Assembly (NCBI RefSeq): GCF_000189635.1
Contig: NW_002476243.1
Span: forward strand, 77,625 to 141,624
Direction: 5' to 3'
DNA length: 64,000 bases
DNA from: Tetrahymena thermophila SB210
Taxonomy: Eukaryota; Ciliophora; Oligohymenophorea; Hymenostomatida; Tetrahymenidae
How positions within the stretch are numbered: the stretch's first letter is position 1; each line of letters starts with the position of its first letter. A model generated the notes under the pieces. That model searched no databases, was not told where the DNA came from, and saw nothing but the letters and a program-made list of their open reading frames with translations. The translations under genes and the position numbers were made by a program. Shown in pieces: positions 40,176-53,081 of the stretch.

Positions 40176-40562
40176 TTAAACGTATTTATTATATGGTATA
40201 TTGTCTAAATTTAGATTTTGAGATTGTATTAAAAAAGCTGATCACATTTATTTATTATTTTTTTTGTGATCAATCTTCACTTAAAACACAAATCAATATA
40301 TTTTTTAATATTTTATACTGTTGAATTTATATTACTTTAAATATTATTTAAATTCATTTTTTTATTTTGAATATAATCCATAAAAATTTCTTAAATTTCA
40401 ATTAAGCAATTATATCAATAAAATTTGTTTATCTATCTAAATAGTAAAGGGAATTACATTTATATGTATTATAAGCAAAAAAACAATAAACACTAATTAT
40501 TTTTTAGTAAGTAGAATTAAAAAGCATAATCTAATACAATAATAAGAACATATATAAAAAAT
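40176..40562. other. Spacer before 2TM-psi3
   Basis: Resembles 27361-27742 upstream of 2TM-D (GAGATTGTAT, CTGATCACATTTATTTA, AAATCAATATATTT). This shows that block 2 once carried a 2TM-D-type promoter. Confidence 0.65.
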
Positions 40563-40762
40563 ATGCATTTTTCAGTACTTGATTTATTTTCTTTGCCTTT
40601 TTTTTTAGCACTGGCAATTATTAGTTAAAAAAAGGTACTTGAGTAGGTACAATAATTTCATTTGCTCTCTTTTTTGTTACAATTTCATATTTTATTTACA
40701 TATTATAGTAATATGATTAAAATTAAATTGATCCAATTTTAGATCCTAAAGCTTTATCAGCT
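40563..40762 (+). pseudogene. 2TM-psi3: 5' fragment of a 2TM-D-type gene
   Basis: Starts with an ATG and matches the first ~65 codons of 2TM-D through membrane segment 1 and the YAQNQIDPI region. It then ends at the duplication breakpoint. Small indels disturb the frame (for example before the NTG position), and no ectodomain follows. Confidence 0.85.
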
Positions 40763-40799
40763 AATATATTATGAATATTTTACTTTAAAATACCAAATA

Positions 40800-41660
40800 A
40801 AATTTAAATTTATTATTAAATTTAATAAATTAATAGTATTTCCATAATATTTATCGAATCTTCTTTTGATAAAGTTTTACCTTTTACTTTTTCACATTTT
40901 AGGAAACCACTATAATAAAGTCTTCTACTCAAATATTCTTTTTTGGTGAGCTAATACAAAACAGTAAAATAAAAAAATTAGGATTAAATAAACGAAAATA
41001 AAAGTAATTAGAATTGACCAAATTAAATAATAAAATATTTTGTTTTAGTCTAAATTGTCGATATTTACAAATTAAAGCAAAGCCATTTTTTAATTTATAT
41101 ATATATATATTAAATTCTTTAATATTCTTTAATCAAAAATAAAGAATATTGCAAAAAAGTTGTTAAAGATTAAAAATTTAGGCAAAAATGTCTTTTTTTT
41201 AAAAAAAGCATTCATATTACCATTTATTTCAGTCTTAAAACTTACTAAATTGTTGCTTTAATCAAATATTTAAATATTTTCATTAACTTATTTCAGGGGT
41301 TTGCATATCATCTTGAAAAAATTTTTGTTGACTTTGACTAAAATGCGTTTTTACATTTAAAAAAGCTTAAAAATACTTGCTCATTATATTTTTACATTTT
41401 TATAAATCTTATTCTCTGTAAATATTTTAAAAATCACTAAATTTTCTTTATGCTATTCTAACTCTGTAACAATATTTTCAGCTTAATCTTTGAATTCATT
41501 TCTAAATTCTTGCTTTATATAGTTAAAGTACTATTTTAATAATTATTTTAGGAGTGAAGTTTCTTTTAATTCAAATTAATCCTCTTATCTTAAAGTTTTT
41601 ATATATTTCTTGCTTACTTAAATTATTTGTAATTTTAATTACCCAACCATAATTTGTAAA
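40800..41660 (-). pseudogene. Possible decayed coding remnant, unidentified
   Basis: Minus-strand reading gives protein-like stretches in different frames: around 41640-41395 a charged helical run containing EDQFELKETSLLKQLLKQYF; around 41100-40980 a hydrophobic run with IWSILITFIFVYLILIF; around 40960-40830 a stretch with KEYLSRRLYYSGFLKCEK. I could not connect them with convincing splice sites. In so AT-rich a sequence with only one stop codon, chance open stretches are common. It matches no family I know; treat as tentative. Confidence 0.25.
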
Positions 41661-42217
41661 AGCTTTGAGAAAAATAAAAATTTTGAATGAAAATAATATA
41701 AGCAATTATAAAATTTAAGGCATGAGGTTTTAATATTTATTATCAGTGTATTTTAAGATTGCCAAATCTTCAATTAACAAAATTGCTTAAAAAATTAAAA
41801 TAAATCTAATAATTAATGATAATTAATGAGCCTAACACTTCTTATTTCTAAAAAATTATTTTTATTTAAATATAATTTAAAAGTGATTTATCTGAATAAG
41901 AAAATAGTAATGATGAAAATAAATTTATGTTATTATGATTATTTTTAAAATGCATTATTTATTTTGCTTTTTTCAACCAGTAAATTAAATTAATTTTTTT
42001 AAAAATAATGGAAGAGAGGGTGCGAAGTTGAATGTAATTTTATGTAAGCACCAACTATAGGAAATAAAAATTTGCTAGTAAAGCCTTTTTGTTCTACATA
42101 CCTTCTAAAAACTCCCCGATTGTACGATTTCTATTTAATTGTTAAAATTTTTAAAATAGTAGAATTTCTAAAAGATCAAAAAAGAACTATTTAACAAACA
42201 ATAAATAAAGCAAAAGC
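41661..42217. other. Spacer upstream of 2TM-G
   Basis: Nothing recognisable; presumably holds the 2TM-G promoter. The last ~50 bp (CAAAAAAGAAC...AAATAAA) resemble the sequence just before 2TM-H. Confidence 0.55.
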
Positions 42218-44338
42218 ATGATTTTTTCTAAACTAGATTTGTTTTCGACTCCATTTTCTTTCAATACTGGAAATTATTAGAATAAAAGAGGAACGTTATT
42301 AGGAACTATCCTTTCATTTGCTGTCTTAGTTACTACGCTTTCATATTTTATTTACATTATCTAATAATATGCTACGAATTAAATAGACCCAATCTTTAGG
42401 ACATAAAGCCTGATAAGTCAAGATTATATTGAGACCTAGCTTAACAGTGAGTTTGTTGGATTTAGATTTGAGGTAGATAGCACAATTTAGCTTTCCCCAA
42501 ATAAAACATACTTAGTATATTTAGCTTTCTTCTAACTAAATACTGATACTCAGAATTATTTCCTACCTCTTAATGTAGTAGAATGTACTGATCCTAATCT
42601 TTTAGGATTTAAATGTCTTGACTTTACGAGTTTGTATAACTAAACACTATTTCTGAATTCTCGTTAGAATGCTAAATCAACAATTTAGATTATGACATAT
42701 GGATGTCTTGATATTGATTAACTAAAAACTTCAATACCATCAAATTGTGCAAGCTAAACAGAAATTGACTAAATGATTAATGGAATTAACTCTATTTTAA
42801 GATTCAAACTCTTCACTTCTCAATACAATACAGCTACTTAACAAGTAGAAGTTAACTATAGAAATGCTTATGTCTATACTATAGCCAATTAATAAATATT
42901 AACATAGCTGAAAATCTAAAATTAAAATACATCAGTAAAGTAAGGGTTAATAATCTAAACAGGATAGCACTTTTCTTCACCAATTTAATACACTCAACAA
43001 GATTAAAGCTACAATAAAAATTATGCTCTCGAAGAAACTGGCGCAGGTTCATACAGTTAAGCAATAATAATGATTGATGAGATAGTTTAGCATATTTAAA
43101 TTTAATATCCTACTTTACCATAAGTTTTTGCACTAGTTAGCAGCATTTTTACTTTGTTGATGTTTGTTGGTATTTTTGGAAGACTTTTTTCAAAAAATTC
43201 TATCAATAATGACTTTTTAATCCTTTTCTTAAAAAGCATCTACCAGCAAAATTATTTAAAACTTTTAAAGGACTAAAATTATTTTATCAAATAATAATAA
43301 TAATAATAATAAATTCAATCAAAAAGAGAAGATTAACAAAGTTAAGAAGGATAAAGCTAAGGTGACGAGTATGATACAAAAGCAAATTTACAAAAATTAA
43401 ATAGTCATTAAGTTCATATTATGAATTTGAATAAATATAAATCATATAAAGAAAAGTATTAATAAAAAAATAATATTTGTTAAAATATAGAAAATTTATT
43501 AGCTACTTCAAATAGCTTGAAGAAAATTACTAATTTATAGACTCCAAAGAATATCTGTGAACAAGAAACTAATTTTGATAATTTAGATATTGTAGAATCT
43601 GTTAATTATAGACAAGGGAATTTGTAAAAAGAAATTTAATCAAATTGTGCCTCTTAAATTAATTCCCTAAAAAATTATCCATCTCCATAACAAAATAATT
43701 AGTCTGTATTTCAATTTAAAAATAATGATATCAAATAGAACGATTGTGAGTAATTAAATTTAGTTTAGAATTTGTAATACATATAAGACGCGAATACCTC
43801 CAAATTAATAAAAAAGGATATTTAAAAGTTAAAGTAATTTATTAAAATTTATATTAAGTTTTTAAAAATATCTTAATCCGTTTTTTTAAAGAAAATAAAT
43901 GTTAGATTTGAAAGGATTTTAATTGCAAAAAATAGAATATTAAATTAGAAAAGACACAAACATTTTTAATTTTGTGAAGGATATAATATTTCTTAAAAAA
44001 GCTATAACGATGCTATTATCAAAAGACCAACTAGCAGCTCTTTAACTTTTAGGTTGCTCTTCTAATTTCTTAGAACTAAATTTAAGCAGTATTAACTCAA
44101 ACTTTGATCAATTTTGTAAAATTATTATTATTTTTTTTTGAATTTATTTAACTTGAAAAATATAGAATATAGCTAAAATATAAGCCATTATGAAATGTAA
44201 CTAGCCATTTTACAATAAGAAAAATTTTTAAATTACTATGTGCAAAGTTTTTTAAAAAGATGTTCTTAAGGTGACATTAAAAATGAGACAGACATGAGAA
44301 TTTTTTAGTCTATATAAAAGTGTCATTTGTAACAATGA
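42218..44338 (+). CDS. 2TM-G: two-membrane-segment family protein, G/H/I subgroup
   Basis: 670 residues; introns 43834-43891 and 44116-44165. The start MIFSKLDLFSTPFSFNTG is shared with 2TM-H. The four universal cysteines are in VECTDP, GFKCLDF, YGCLDID and SNCAS; the PIQC position is Tyr. After the second membrane segment (LPQVFALVSSIFTLLMFV) the cytosolic stretch differs completely from the A/B/E set, but the tail again has FNFVKDIIFLKKA and NISHYEM. The gene ends KCHLQQ-stop, a C-terminus specific to this subgroup. It forms a ~2.6-kb tandem pair with 2TM-H. Confidence 0.87.
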
Positions 44339-44847
44339 TTATATATTCATATTCTGTAAATCTTTGTTTTTAACCTAACTTCTTAAAATATTTTAAATCT
44401 ATTTATTCTTAATTCCTAATGTTGAATTTGTTAATAAATATTAAAATTAATAAGCAAAGAATTTATTGGTAGAAAGTACAGTGTATTTAGTACAAATATA
44501 ATATAATATTTTTGATATTATTATTATCATCATTATTATTGTTTGAAAATTTTACCACACATTTTAAGATTAATTTTTGTTTACAAGTAAATATTTGAAT
44601 AATTATACTTTAATATTTATTTCTTACATATATATTTTCATATATTTATGTTATGTTATTTATAAATTATAACAAAATACAGGAATTTCCATTAATAAGA
44701 ATAAGAATATAGAATTCTGAATTTGATTTGCAAAACATTAATTAAAAAAAATCAAAGAGAATGTATTTACTAATTAAATTTTTAAAAAAGAAGATCTCTC
44801 AAAAATCAAAAAAGAACAAATTAATCATAAATAAATCAAACAAAAAT
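44339..44847. other. Spacer between 2TM-G and 2TM-H
   Basis: AT-rich. Only the last ~80 bp resemble the region before 2TM-G. No gene is seen. Confidence 0.6.
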
Positions 44848-46985
44848 ATGATTTTTTCTAAACTAGATTTATTTTCGTCTCCATTTTCTTTTAATACTGG
44901 AAATTATTAGAATAAAAGAGGAACGTTATTAGGAACAATTCTTTCATTTGCTGTTTTAGTTACTACGCTTTCATATTTTATTTACATTATCTAATAATAT
45001 ACTACCAATTAAATAGACCCAATCTTTAGGACATAAAGCCTGATAAGTCAAGATTATATTGAGACCTAGCTCAACAGTGAGTTTGTTGGATTTAGATTTG
45101 AGGTAGATAGCACGATTCAGCTATCTCCCAATAAAACTTACTTAGTATATTTAGCTTTCTTCTAGCTAAATACTGATACTCAAAATTATTTCCTACCTCT
45201 TAAAGTAGTAGAATGTACTAACCCTAATCTTTTAGGATTTAAATGTCTTGATTTTTCGAGTTTGTAAAACTAAACACTATTTCTGAATTCTAGTTAGAAT
45301 GCTAAATCAACAATTTAGATTATGACATATGGATGTCTTGATATTGATTAACTAAAAACTTCAATACCATCAAATTGTGCAAGCTAAAAAGAAATTGACT
45401 AAATGATTAATGGAATTAACTCTATTTTAAGGTTCAAACTATTTACTTCTCAATATAATACAGCTACTTAAAGGGTGGAAGTTAACTATAGAAATGCCTA
45501 TGTCTATACAATAGCCAATTAATAAATATTAACATAGTTGAAAATTTAAAATTAAAATACTTCAGTAAAGTAAGGATTAATAGTTTAAACTGAATCACAC
45601 TTTTCTTCACCAATTTAATACACTCAATAAGATTAAAGCTACAATAAAAATTATGCTCTCCAATAAACTGGCGCAGGTTCATACAGTTAAGCAATAATAA
45701 TGATTGATGAGATTGTTTAGCATATTTAAATTTAATATCCTACTTTACCACAAGTTCTTGCTCTAGTAAGTAGCATATTTACTTTATTAATGTTTGTTGG
45801 TATTTTTGGGAGGTTTTTTTCTTAAAACTCTATCAATAACGATTTTTTAATCCTTTTCTTAAAAAACATTTACTAGCAAAATTATTTAAAACTTTTAAAG
45901 GACTAAAATTATTTTATCAAATAATAAAAAAAAATTAATATAATATGCAATGATTAATAAATTTTAGAAGAATAAAGCTAAGGTGATGAGTATGATAGAA
46001 AGGATAATTAAGAAAAATGTAATGCCGAATAAGTAATTATACCTGTTCTCTATTAGAATAAATAAAAATAATATATGGAAAAAGATTAATAAAAAAATAC
46101 TATTTGTTAAAATATAGAAAATGTATTACTCTCTTCAAATAGTATGAAGACAAGTAGTAACTTATAATCTCCAAGGATTATTTGTGAATAAGAAATTAAT
46201 TATGATAATTTAAATAAAAATTTTGTAGAACTTGTGAGTGATAGACAATTGAATTTGTAAAAAGAAATTTACTTAAATATTGCCTCTTAAAACAGTTCCT
46301 TAAAAAATTATCCATCACCTTAAAAAAATAATTAGTTTGTATTTCAAATTAAAAATAAGACAATCAAAGAGAAAGAGTGTGAATAACAAAATTTTGTTTA
46401 GAATTTGCAAAATATTTTAGATATGAATAGCTCCAAAAAAATCTAAAAAGATATTTATAAGATAAAGTAACTAATTAAAATTTCTACTAAGATTTTAAAA
46501 ACAGTTTAATTTATTTTTATTTTAAAGAAAGTAAATGTAAGATCTAAAAGGATTTTAGCTGTAAAAAGTCGAATATTAAATTAGAAAAGACACAAACATT
46601 TTTAATTTTGTGAAAGATATAATATTACTTAAAAAAGCAATAATGATGCTGTTAACAAAAGACCAACTAGCAACTCTTTAACTTTTAGGTTGCTCGTCTA
46701 GTTTCTTAGAGTTAAATTTAAGTAGTATTAACTCAAACTTTGATCAATTTTGTAAAATTATTATTATTATTATTATTTTTTTTTTTGAATTTATTTAACT
46801 TGAAAAATCTAGAAAATAGCTAAAATTTAAGCCATTATGAAATGTAACTAGCTATTTTACAATAAGAAAAATTTTTAAATTACTATGTGCAAAGTTTTTT
46901 AAAAAGATGTTCTTAAGGTGATATTAAAAATGAGGCCGATATGAGAATTTTTTAGTCAATATAAAAGTGTCATTAATAGTAATGA
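44848..46985 (+). CDS. 2TM-H: two-membrane-segment family protein, tandem duplicate of 2TM-G
   Basis: 671 residues; introns 46467-46527 and 46752-46812. Ectodomain and membrane segments are nearly the same as in 2TM-G, whereas the cytosolic Asn/Gln-rich stretch (about 45900-46440) has many substitutions and in-frame indels. Intron 2 contains an ATT-repeat run longer than in 2TM-G. The C-terminus is KCHQQQ-stop. Same inferred topology as its relatives. Confidence 0.87.
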
Positions 46986-48636
46986 TAATATATACATATT
47001 CTGTATATTCTTAATTTTTATTTTTATTTATTAGGAGATTTTAAATTTATTTATTCTAAATACCTAAAATTTTTATTTTTCTTATTAAAATAATTAAATT
47101 AACATATTTATAAAAATTGAGAATTTTTTATAAAGTGGCATTTCGATTGATAAATCTTTTGGTGGTAATTTTTTCAATTTGAATCCATCCTAATTTTAAT
47201 TATTAATATTAGGATTCGTAAGCAAGAAAATTAAGACTTCTATGATTACCATAAAAAATTTCATTTTAAATAAATAAAGCAAATCTATTTACAATTTAAA
47301 TCAATTAAATTTCAAAAAAAAATATGAAATTTAAAAAAAGCTTTTTTATTAATTAAATTTAAAAGAGTACTGATAGATTCCTTATTTCTCTCATACTTCT
47401 TTCTAGAGAAGGGTATTTAAAGTATCAATATTATCAAAATGATTGGAAATAGAATAAAAAAATATATATTGGCTTGATTTTTCTTAAATTTTATTTTATG
47501 ATATTGAAACTTTCGACTTTTGTCATATATAAAAAACAGGATTCCTTCTGTTTACTACTCCAAATACTTATAAAAAAATAAAACTTAGAGCAATCACCAC
47601 AAAAAAATTAAAAAAATTGGATTTATTAACTCACCTAATTTGAAAACGTATTAATCATTATGTGAAATAACTCAAAAAAAAAAGGCAATTTAAAGCTCCA
47701 AAGATAAAAATAAGCAGAAATATTTATGTTGGTGTACAGATAAAGGTTTTAAGAATTTAATAGATAGTTTATGATAAAAAATGAGAAATATATTAAAATA
47801 GTCATTTAATGAATCAATTAAATTGAAAAATTAATTAAATAAATAAAAAATATTAATTTTAAATCCCAATCAATTAAGATCTACTTTTGATAGATAAATA
47901 TCTTTTTTAACTAATAGTTTTAAAAGGTCTTAATTATTTTTTTTTCTTTCCAAAATAAAATATTTATAGAAATAATTTTAGAAAGTTTAATTAAATAATG
48001 AAATTGAAAGATAGAAATTTATTTAAAATATCTAATTTTCAAAATTTATTTTTTTTTAGCTTTTTTTTAAAATTTTTTTATAAATTTAAAGGATTTTTAC
48101 ATGTCTTAATAATTGAATACAGTAGTTGGATGGTTATTAAAAATATATTGATTTTATATGATAAAAATATGCTTGAAAAACATTTCTCATCAATCAATTT
48201 TATTAAATAAAAAACAAGCTTTTATAAAATTAAAATAAAACATCAAAAGAAAATAATTATTGAAAATATATTATAATAAATTTTAAAATAAAATATTTAA
48301 TAAAAATTTACATCTAAACTTTAAAAATAATTTTATTTTGATTTAAAAAAGATTTAATTTTTCTTTAGAATAAATTTAAATTGTAATTAAATCATAATCT
48401 TCAAATAAATGAATAGCTTTTAAGTGCTCTTTTTTTGGCATAAACTTTATTCAAATATTAAAATGAGAAAGGATATAAAAAATAAAGTTTTTTTTCTTTG
48501 ATAATAATTTGAAAACTTATAATTTGTTTCGTTTATTTTATTTTAAGTTCAATAAATATATTGTTATTTACTTCATTAAATAAGTAGAACTTTTAAAAGC
48601 TAACTTAGAATAAAAGCATAAAAGGGAAAACAAAAA
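46986..48636. other. Spacer between 2TM-H and 2TM-I
   Basis: 1.65 kb of AT-rich sequence. The plus-strand open stretch at 47998-48210 is Phe/Lys/Asn-rich, resembles nothing in the window and has no splice or homology support, so I left it out. No RNA gene is seen. Confidence 0.55.
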
Positions 48637-50825
48637 ATGATTTTTTCTAAACTAGATTTATTCTCTTCATATTTTACATTTAACACAGGAAATTATTAAA
48701 TTAAAAGAGGAACATTGTTAGGAACAGTTCTTTCTTTTGTTATTGTTATTACTACATTATCATATCTTATTTACTTAATTTAGTAGTATGTCACCAATTA
48801 AATAGATCCAGTTTATAGATCATAAAGCTTGATAAGCCAAGATTATATTTAAGCTATCCTTAATAGCGATTTCGTTGGATTTAGATTTGAACAAGATAGT
48901 TAAATTCAGCTATCTTAGGATAAAACATACATAGTTTATTTAGCATTTTTTGAATATGTTACTCCAGATTCTAGCTTATATTTACCTCTTAACGTAATTG
49001 AATGTACTCATCCTAGTCTCTTAGGATTTAAATGTCTCGATTTTTCTAGCTTAAAAAATCAAACACTGTTTCTCAACACAAATCAGAACGCTAAATCCAC
49101 AGTTTAAATTATGACATATGGATGCCTCGATCTTGATTAATTAAAAACCTCAATTCCATAAAATTGTGCTAACTAAACAGAAATTGATTATGTAATTAAT
49201 GGAGTCAACTCTCTTTTGAGGTTTAAATTATTTACTTCCCAATACAACACTGCCACAAGAAATGTTGAAATTAATTACAGAAACGCCTATATTTACACTA
49301 TAGCCAACTAACAAATATTAACATAGCTTAAAATCTAAAATTAAAATACTTCAGTAAAATAAGGATCAATAATCTAATCAGAGTCCTACTTTTCTTCACC
49401 AATTTAGTATACTTAATAGGACTAATTTTTTGATAGATAATATGCACTTTTGTATACTGGAGCAGGTTCCTATAGCTAAGCAATAGTAATGATTGATGAA
49501 ATTATTTAGCATATTTAAATTTAATATCCTACTTTTCCTCAAGTCCTAGCCCTAGTAAGTAGTATATTTACTTTGTTGATGATAGTAGGTATCTTTGGTA
49601 AAATGGTTTCATAAAAATCAATACAAAATGATTTTGTAATCCTTTTCTTAAAAAACATATACTAACAAAATTATTTAAGAGTTTTAAGAAAGTAAAATGA
49701 TTTCATAGATTCATAAAAAGAAATTCAAATAAAAAGCTAAGATCGATTAGATATAGAAGAATAAAAGGAAAATAATGTAGATGAAATAAATGTTGAATGT
49801 GGATAGTAGTAAAATATTCAATAAATAATTATTCCTGCTTTTTAAAATAAATAAAAGGTTTGTTTAGAAAATGGATAATAATATAAGAATATGAGATAAA
49901 ATTATGAAAGTGAGTTATTTTCTTCAAATAGCTTATAAATGAGTTGTAATTCATAATTGCCGAAATATACTAAATAGTAAAACTAGGCTTAAGAAAGAGC
50001 TTAAAATAATTTAGATAAAGATACATACTATAATGAATAGTTTATGAGCTAAGAATAAGAATTTAATTAAAAATTATACTTGTAAAAATAAATAAAATCT
50101 AATTCTGATTCATAAAATAATATTTTAAAAAAATTAACTTCAAATCAGCTTTAGGATTAGGCTACTAATTAGGTTTTGTGTTAATCAAACTAAATTTAAT
50201 TCAATTAAAACTAATAATATTCAGAAAATCTAATTTAAAATTTATTGGAGGTTTAAAATGTGAGTAAATATAAAATAATTTAAAAAGATTTCAAAAAAGT
50301 AAAGTAATCAATCACTTTTTTAATTTTTATTATGATTTAAAATATTTTTCATTTATAAAATTGATTTTTTATTTTATAAAAAGAAAAGAAATGTTAAATC
50401 AGAGTGAATTTTAGTTCAAAAAAGTTGAATATTAAATAAAAAAAGATATGAACATTTTTAATTTTATAAAAGAAATTATTTTGCTTAAAAAGGCAGTGAT
50501 GATGCTACTATCGAAAGAGTAATTAGCTGCTCTTAACGTTATAGGTTGTTCTTCTAGTTTTTTATAGTTAAATTTAAGCAAAGCGAGCTCCAACCTTGAT
50601 TAATTTTGTAGATTAATTTATTCAATATATTCATTTTATTAATTTATTTTAAATCTAGAAATTAGCTAAAATTTAAGCCATTACGAAATGTAAATAGCCA
50701 TTTTATAAAAAGAAAAGTTTTAAGATTATTACATTTAAAAATTTTTATCTCGATGTTCGGAACCTGTAAATAATGAGACAGATAAGAGAATTTTATAATC
50801 AATTTAGAAATGCCACTAGCAATGA
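48637..50825 (+). CDS. 2TM-I: two-membrane-segment family protein, last of the array
   Basis: 685 residues; introns 50304-50383 and 50608-50658. N-terminus MIFSKLDLFSSYFTFNTG; membrane segment 1 has TVLSFVIVITTLSYLIYL. The ectodomain keeps the four universal cysteines (VIECTHP, GFKCLDF, YGCLDL, QNCAN), and the second segment reads FPQVLALVSSIFTLLMIV. The tail includes FNFIKEIILLKKAVMML and ISQNLSHYEM. It is clearly related to 2TM-G and 2TM-H but more diverged from both than they are from each other, so it split off earlier. Confidence 0.87.
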
Positions 50826-53081
50826 TAAAAATGTGTAATAATATATAAATTAAAATTTATAAAAATAGTATTATTCGTTTATATTCAAAATATAAATTCC
50901 CTAAAAAATGTCACACATAATACTTTAACCCAATTTATAGGGGATATTTATGATAATTTTTTTTGTTCTAAGCGAATTGAGTTTAAAATTTTTAATCAAA
51001 TTAATTTCTTTTTATTATTATTAGTCATTTTTTATTATCTGTATTTTTCTACATATTTAAAACATTTTATATTTTTTTACAATAAAAATATGAATTTAAA
51101 TACTGCATTTTTATATATCTTTTTATCTAACAAATTTAAAATTAAATCTTAATTTCAATTGATTTAAATTTACTCCTCTCCAACTAAATCCATTAATATA
51201 ATTAATTCAAAGTAGTATTCACTTTAATAACAATTATTTCGTAAATTATAAAATTTAAAAAATAAAAATAAAAAAATAATATTAAAGGAGAAAGATTAAA
51301 TAAATTTAGAAGGTAAAATTCAATCAATTTAGGAATGATTAAAAATGTAATAGAAATATTTTAAAAATGTAATCATAAATCAATTTTATAATGTATTCAT
51401 CAGAATATTTCAAATTTAGCATATATCGTAAGTAGATTAATTTTGATTGAATACATACATATATTTTTCAAATAAGAAAAGATAAAGTCACTTTCTAGAG
51501 TTTACAAAATTGAAAAATTTTAAGTTAAGTATTTTAATTAATTACATGAATTTACAAATATCTTTTAGAATGAAGGAAGGGTCAGTAATCAATATTTAAG
51601 TAAGGATAATTAAGAATAAAACATAAAAAGTATTTATAAGAATCTTTACCTTATGATGAATTATTTCATATTAAGTAATAAATATTATAATTATTATTTA
51701 AATTACTATAGTTCCGCAAGAATCGTGCCCTTACCCAATATTTGAGCAATATTTAAAAACTATTTTTTTAGATATTTTTCTCACAATTTCATTACTTATT
51801 TTTTAAATTTTAAGAAATAAGGGTATGTGGTATATATGATTGATTTTAAGAAAATTAATTGATTTATTAGTCAATCATATTAAAAAGGCTTACATTAATC
51901 ATCTTTGTAATATATCATTATTAGCTATCTTTTTTTGATATATTTTTATATGAGATCCAGTAACTATTATACTCAATAATAATAATAAATTAATAACACT
52001 TTAATTATTTTTATGACGCAAATAGTTTTTCAAGAAAATGAACAACCAGACATTCAAAAAAACTTACATTTGCGATTAATGTAATGCTCAATCATTAATT
52101 ATACTATATTCTCATGTAAATATTATTGATGTAAAAATCCATCAATTATTTAAGACTGTAAAATAATTTTTAATATTTTTAATGATAAAAATAATAAAAT
52201 AAGTAAACACTAAAAAATAAATGATTTTTTAGCATTTCTAAAATTTCATTTTATGTTATTTAATAATAATATTATGTGAATTCAGTAAGTAATTTAAACA
52301 AAAATTTAAGCGCTTGAAAACGTTTATAATTAATATCAGAAATTAAAAGATATCTTTTATCTGATTAAATACAATAGACAATTACTCTGTTTCTTATATC
52401 ATTTAATAATTACCATCCTAATACTTTAGTATATTAAAAATAATCTTTTTTATGTTTGGTAAGCTTTCAAAATATAATCCGTAATCATATTAATAATTTA
52501 CAAATATACTATGGGTTAAAATATCAATAATATAATAGTGTTACATCACCATTATATGCTTTAAAAAAAGGGAAGAGTTAGTGATAATTAATAAAGATTT
52601 AAGGTATTTATTTTTTGGTTAATTTTATTTTAGAATATTAAATTTATGTATTAAGATTTGGGACTTAAGCTATTTTTATCAGCGCAACTATTTATAAAGC
52701 TAAGATAATAATTAATTTTAATTCAAATGTGTCTATATATTTTATTTTTCACACTACCTAAATAGATTAATATAAAGAAAATTTTTATTGTTAAGATTAT
52801 TAATTCTCAATCTGTAAGAATTTATTGATTTATGGAGTTTGTTTTTCCTAAATTAAATGCTTGAATTAATTATAATGGACTAATTAATCATGAAAAATTT
52901 AAGTAAATAGTAAATAAATAGTAAAAGTAAATTACTAGAAATAAGGAAAATATTCTTATTAATAACATTTTCTGAATATTAAAATCTTATTTTATTTAAC
53001 AAATCTTTAAAAAGACAGAGCTCAGTCCATTTTATCTATAAACAATTAATAAAAAAACAAATAAGAAAAGAAAATATTAAA
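50826..53081. other. Intergenic, no gene seen
   Basis: 2.2 kb between the 2TM array and the first GH18 gene. From ~52740 it resembles the region upstream of the second GH18 gene (57770-58125), sharing AATCTGTAAGAAT and the leader AAGAAAATATTAAAATG. A small GC-richer patch near 51713-51743 has no assigned role. Confidence 0.55.

Larger units (their letters stand above)
34133..40762. repeat. Segmental duplication of the 2TM array, block 2
   Basis: Partner of 22430-27943. It ends inside a 5' fragment of the 2TM-D-like gene: similarity stops after AAAGCTTTATCAGC at about 40762, marking the right breakpoint. Confidence 0.85.

Noticed and set aside
42879-43064. Minus-strand open frame repeated at 45482-45694
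   Set aside because: Antisense to the conserved ectodomain of 2TM-G and 2TM-H; the similarity between the two simply reflects the gene duplication.
47998-48210. Plus-strand open frame of 70 codons in a spacer
   Set aside because: Composition is what AT-rich non-coding DNA gives; no homologue in the window and no splice context.
20054-50825. Two-helix receptor-channel identity (P2X- or ENaC-like) for the 2TM family
   Set aside because: Only the general topology and size agree; cysteine number and all visible motifs differ from what I know of those families.
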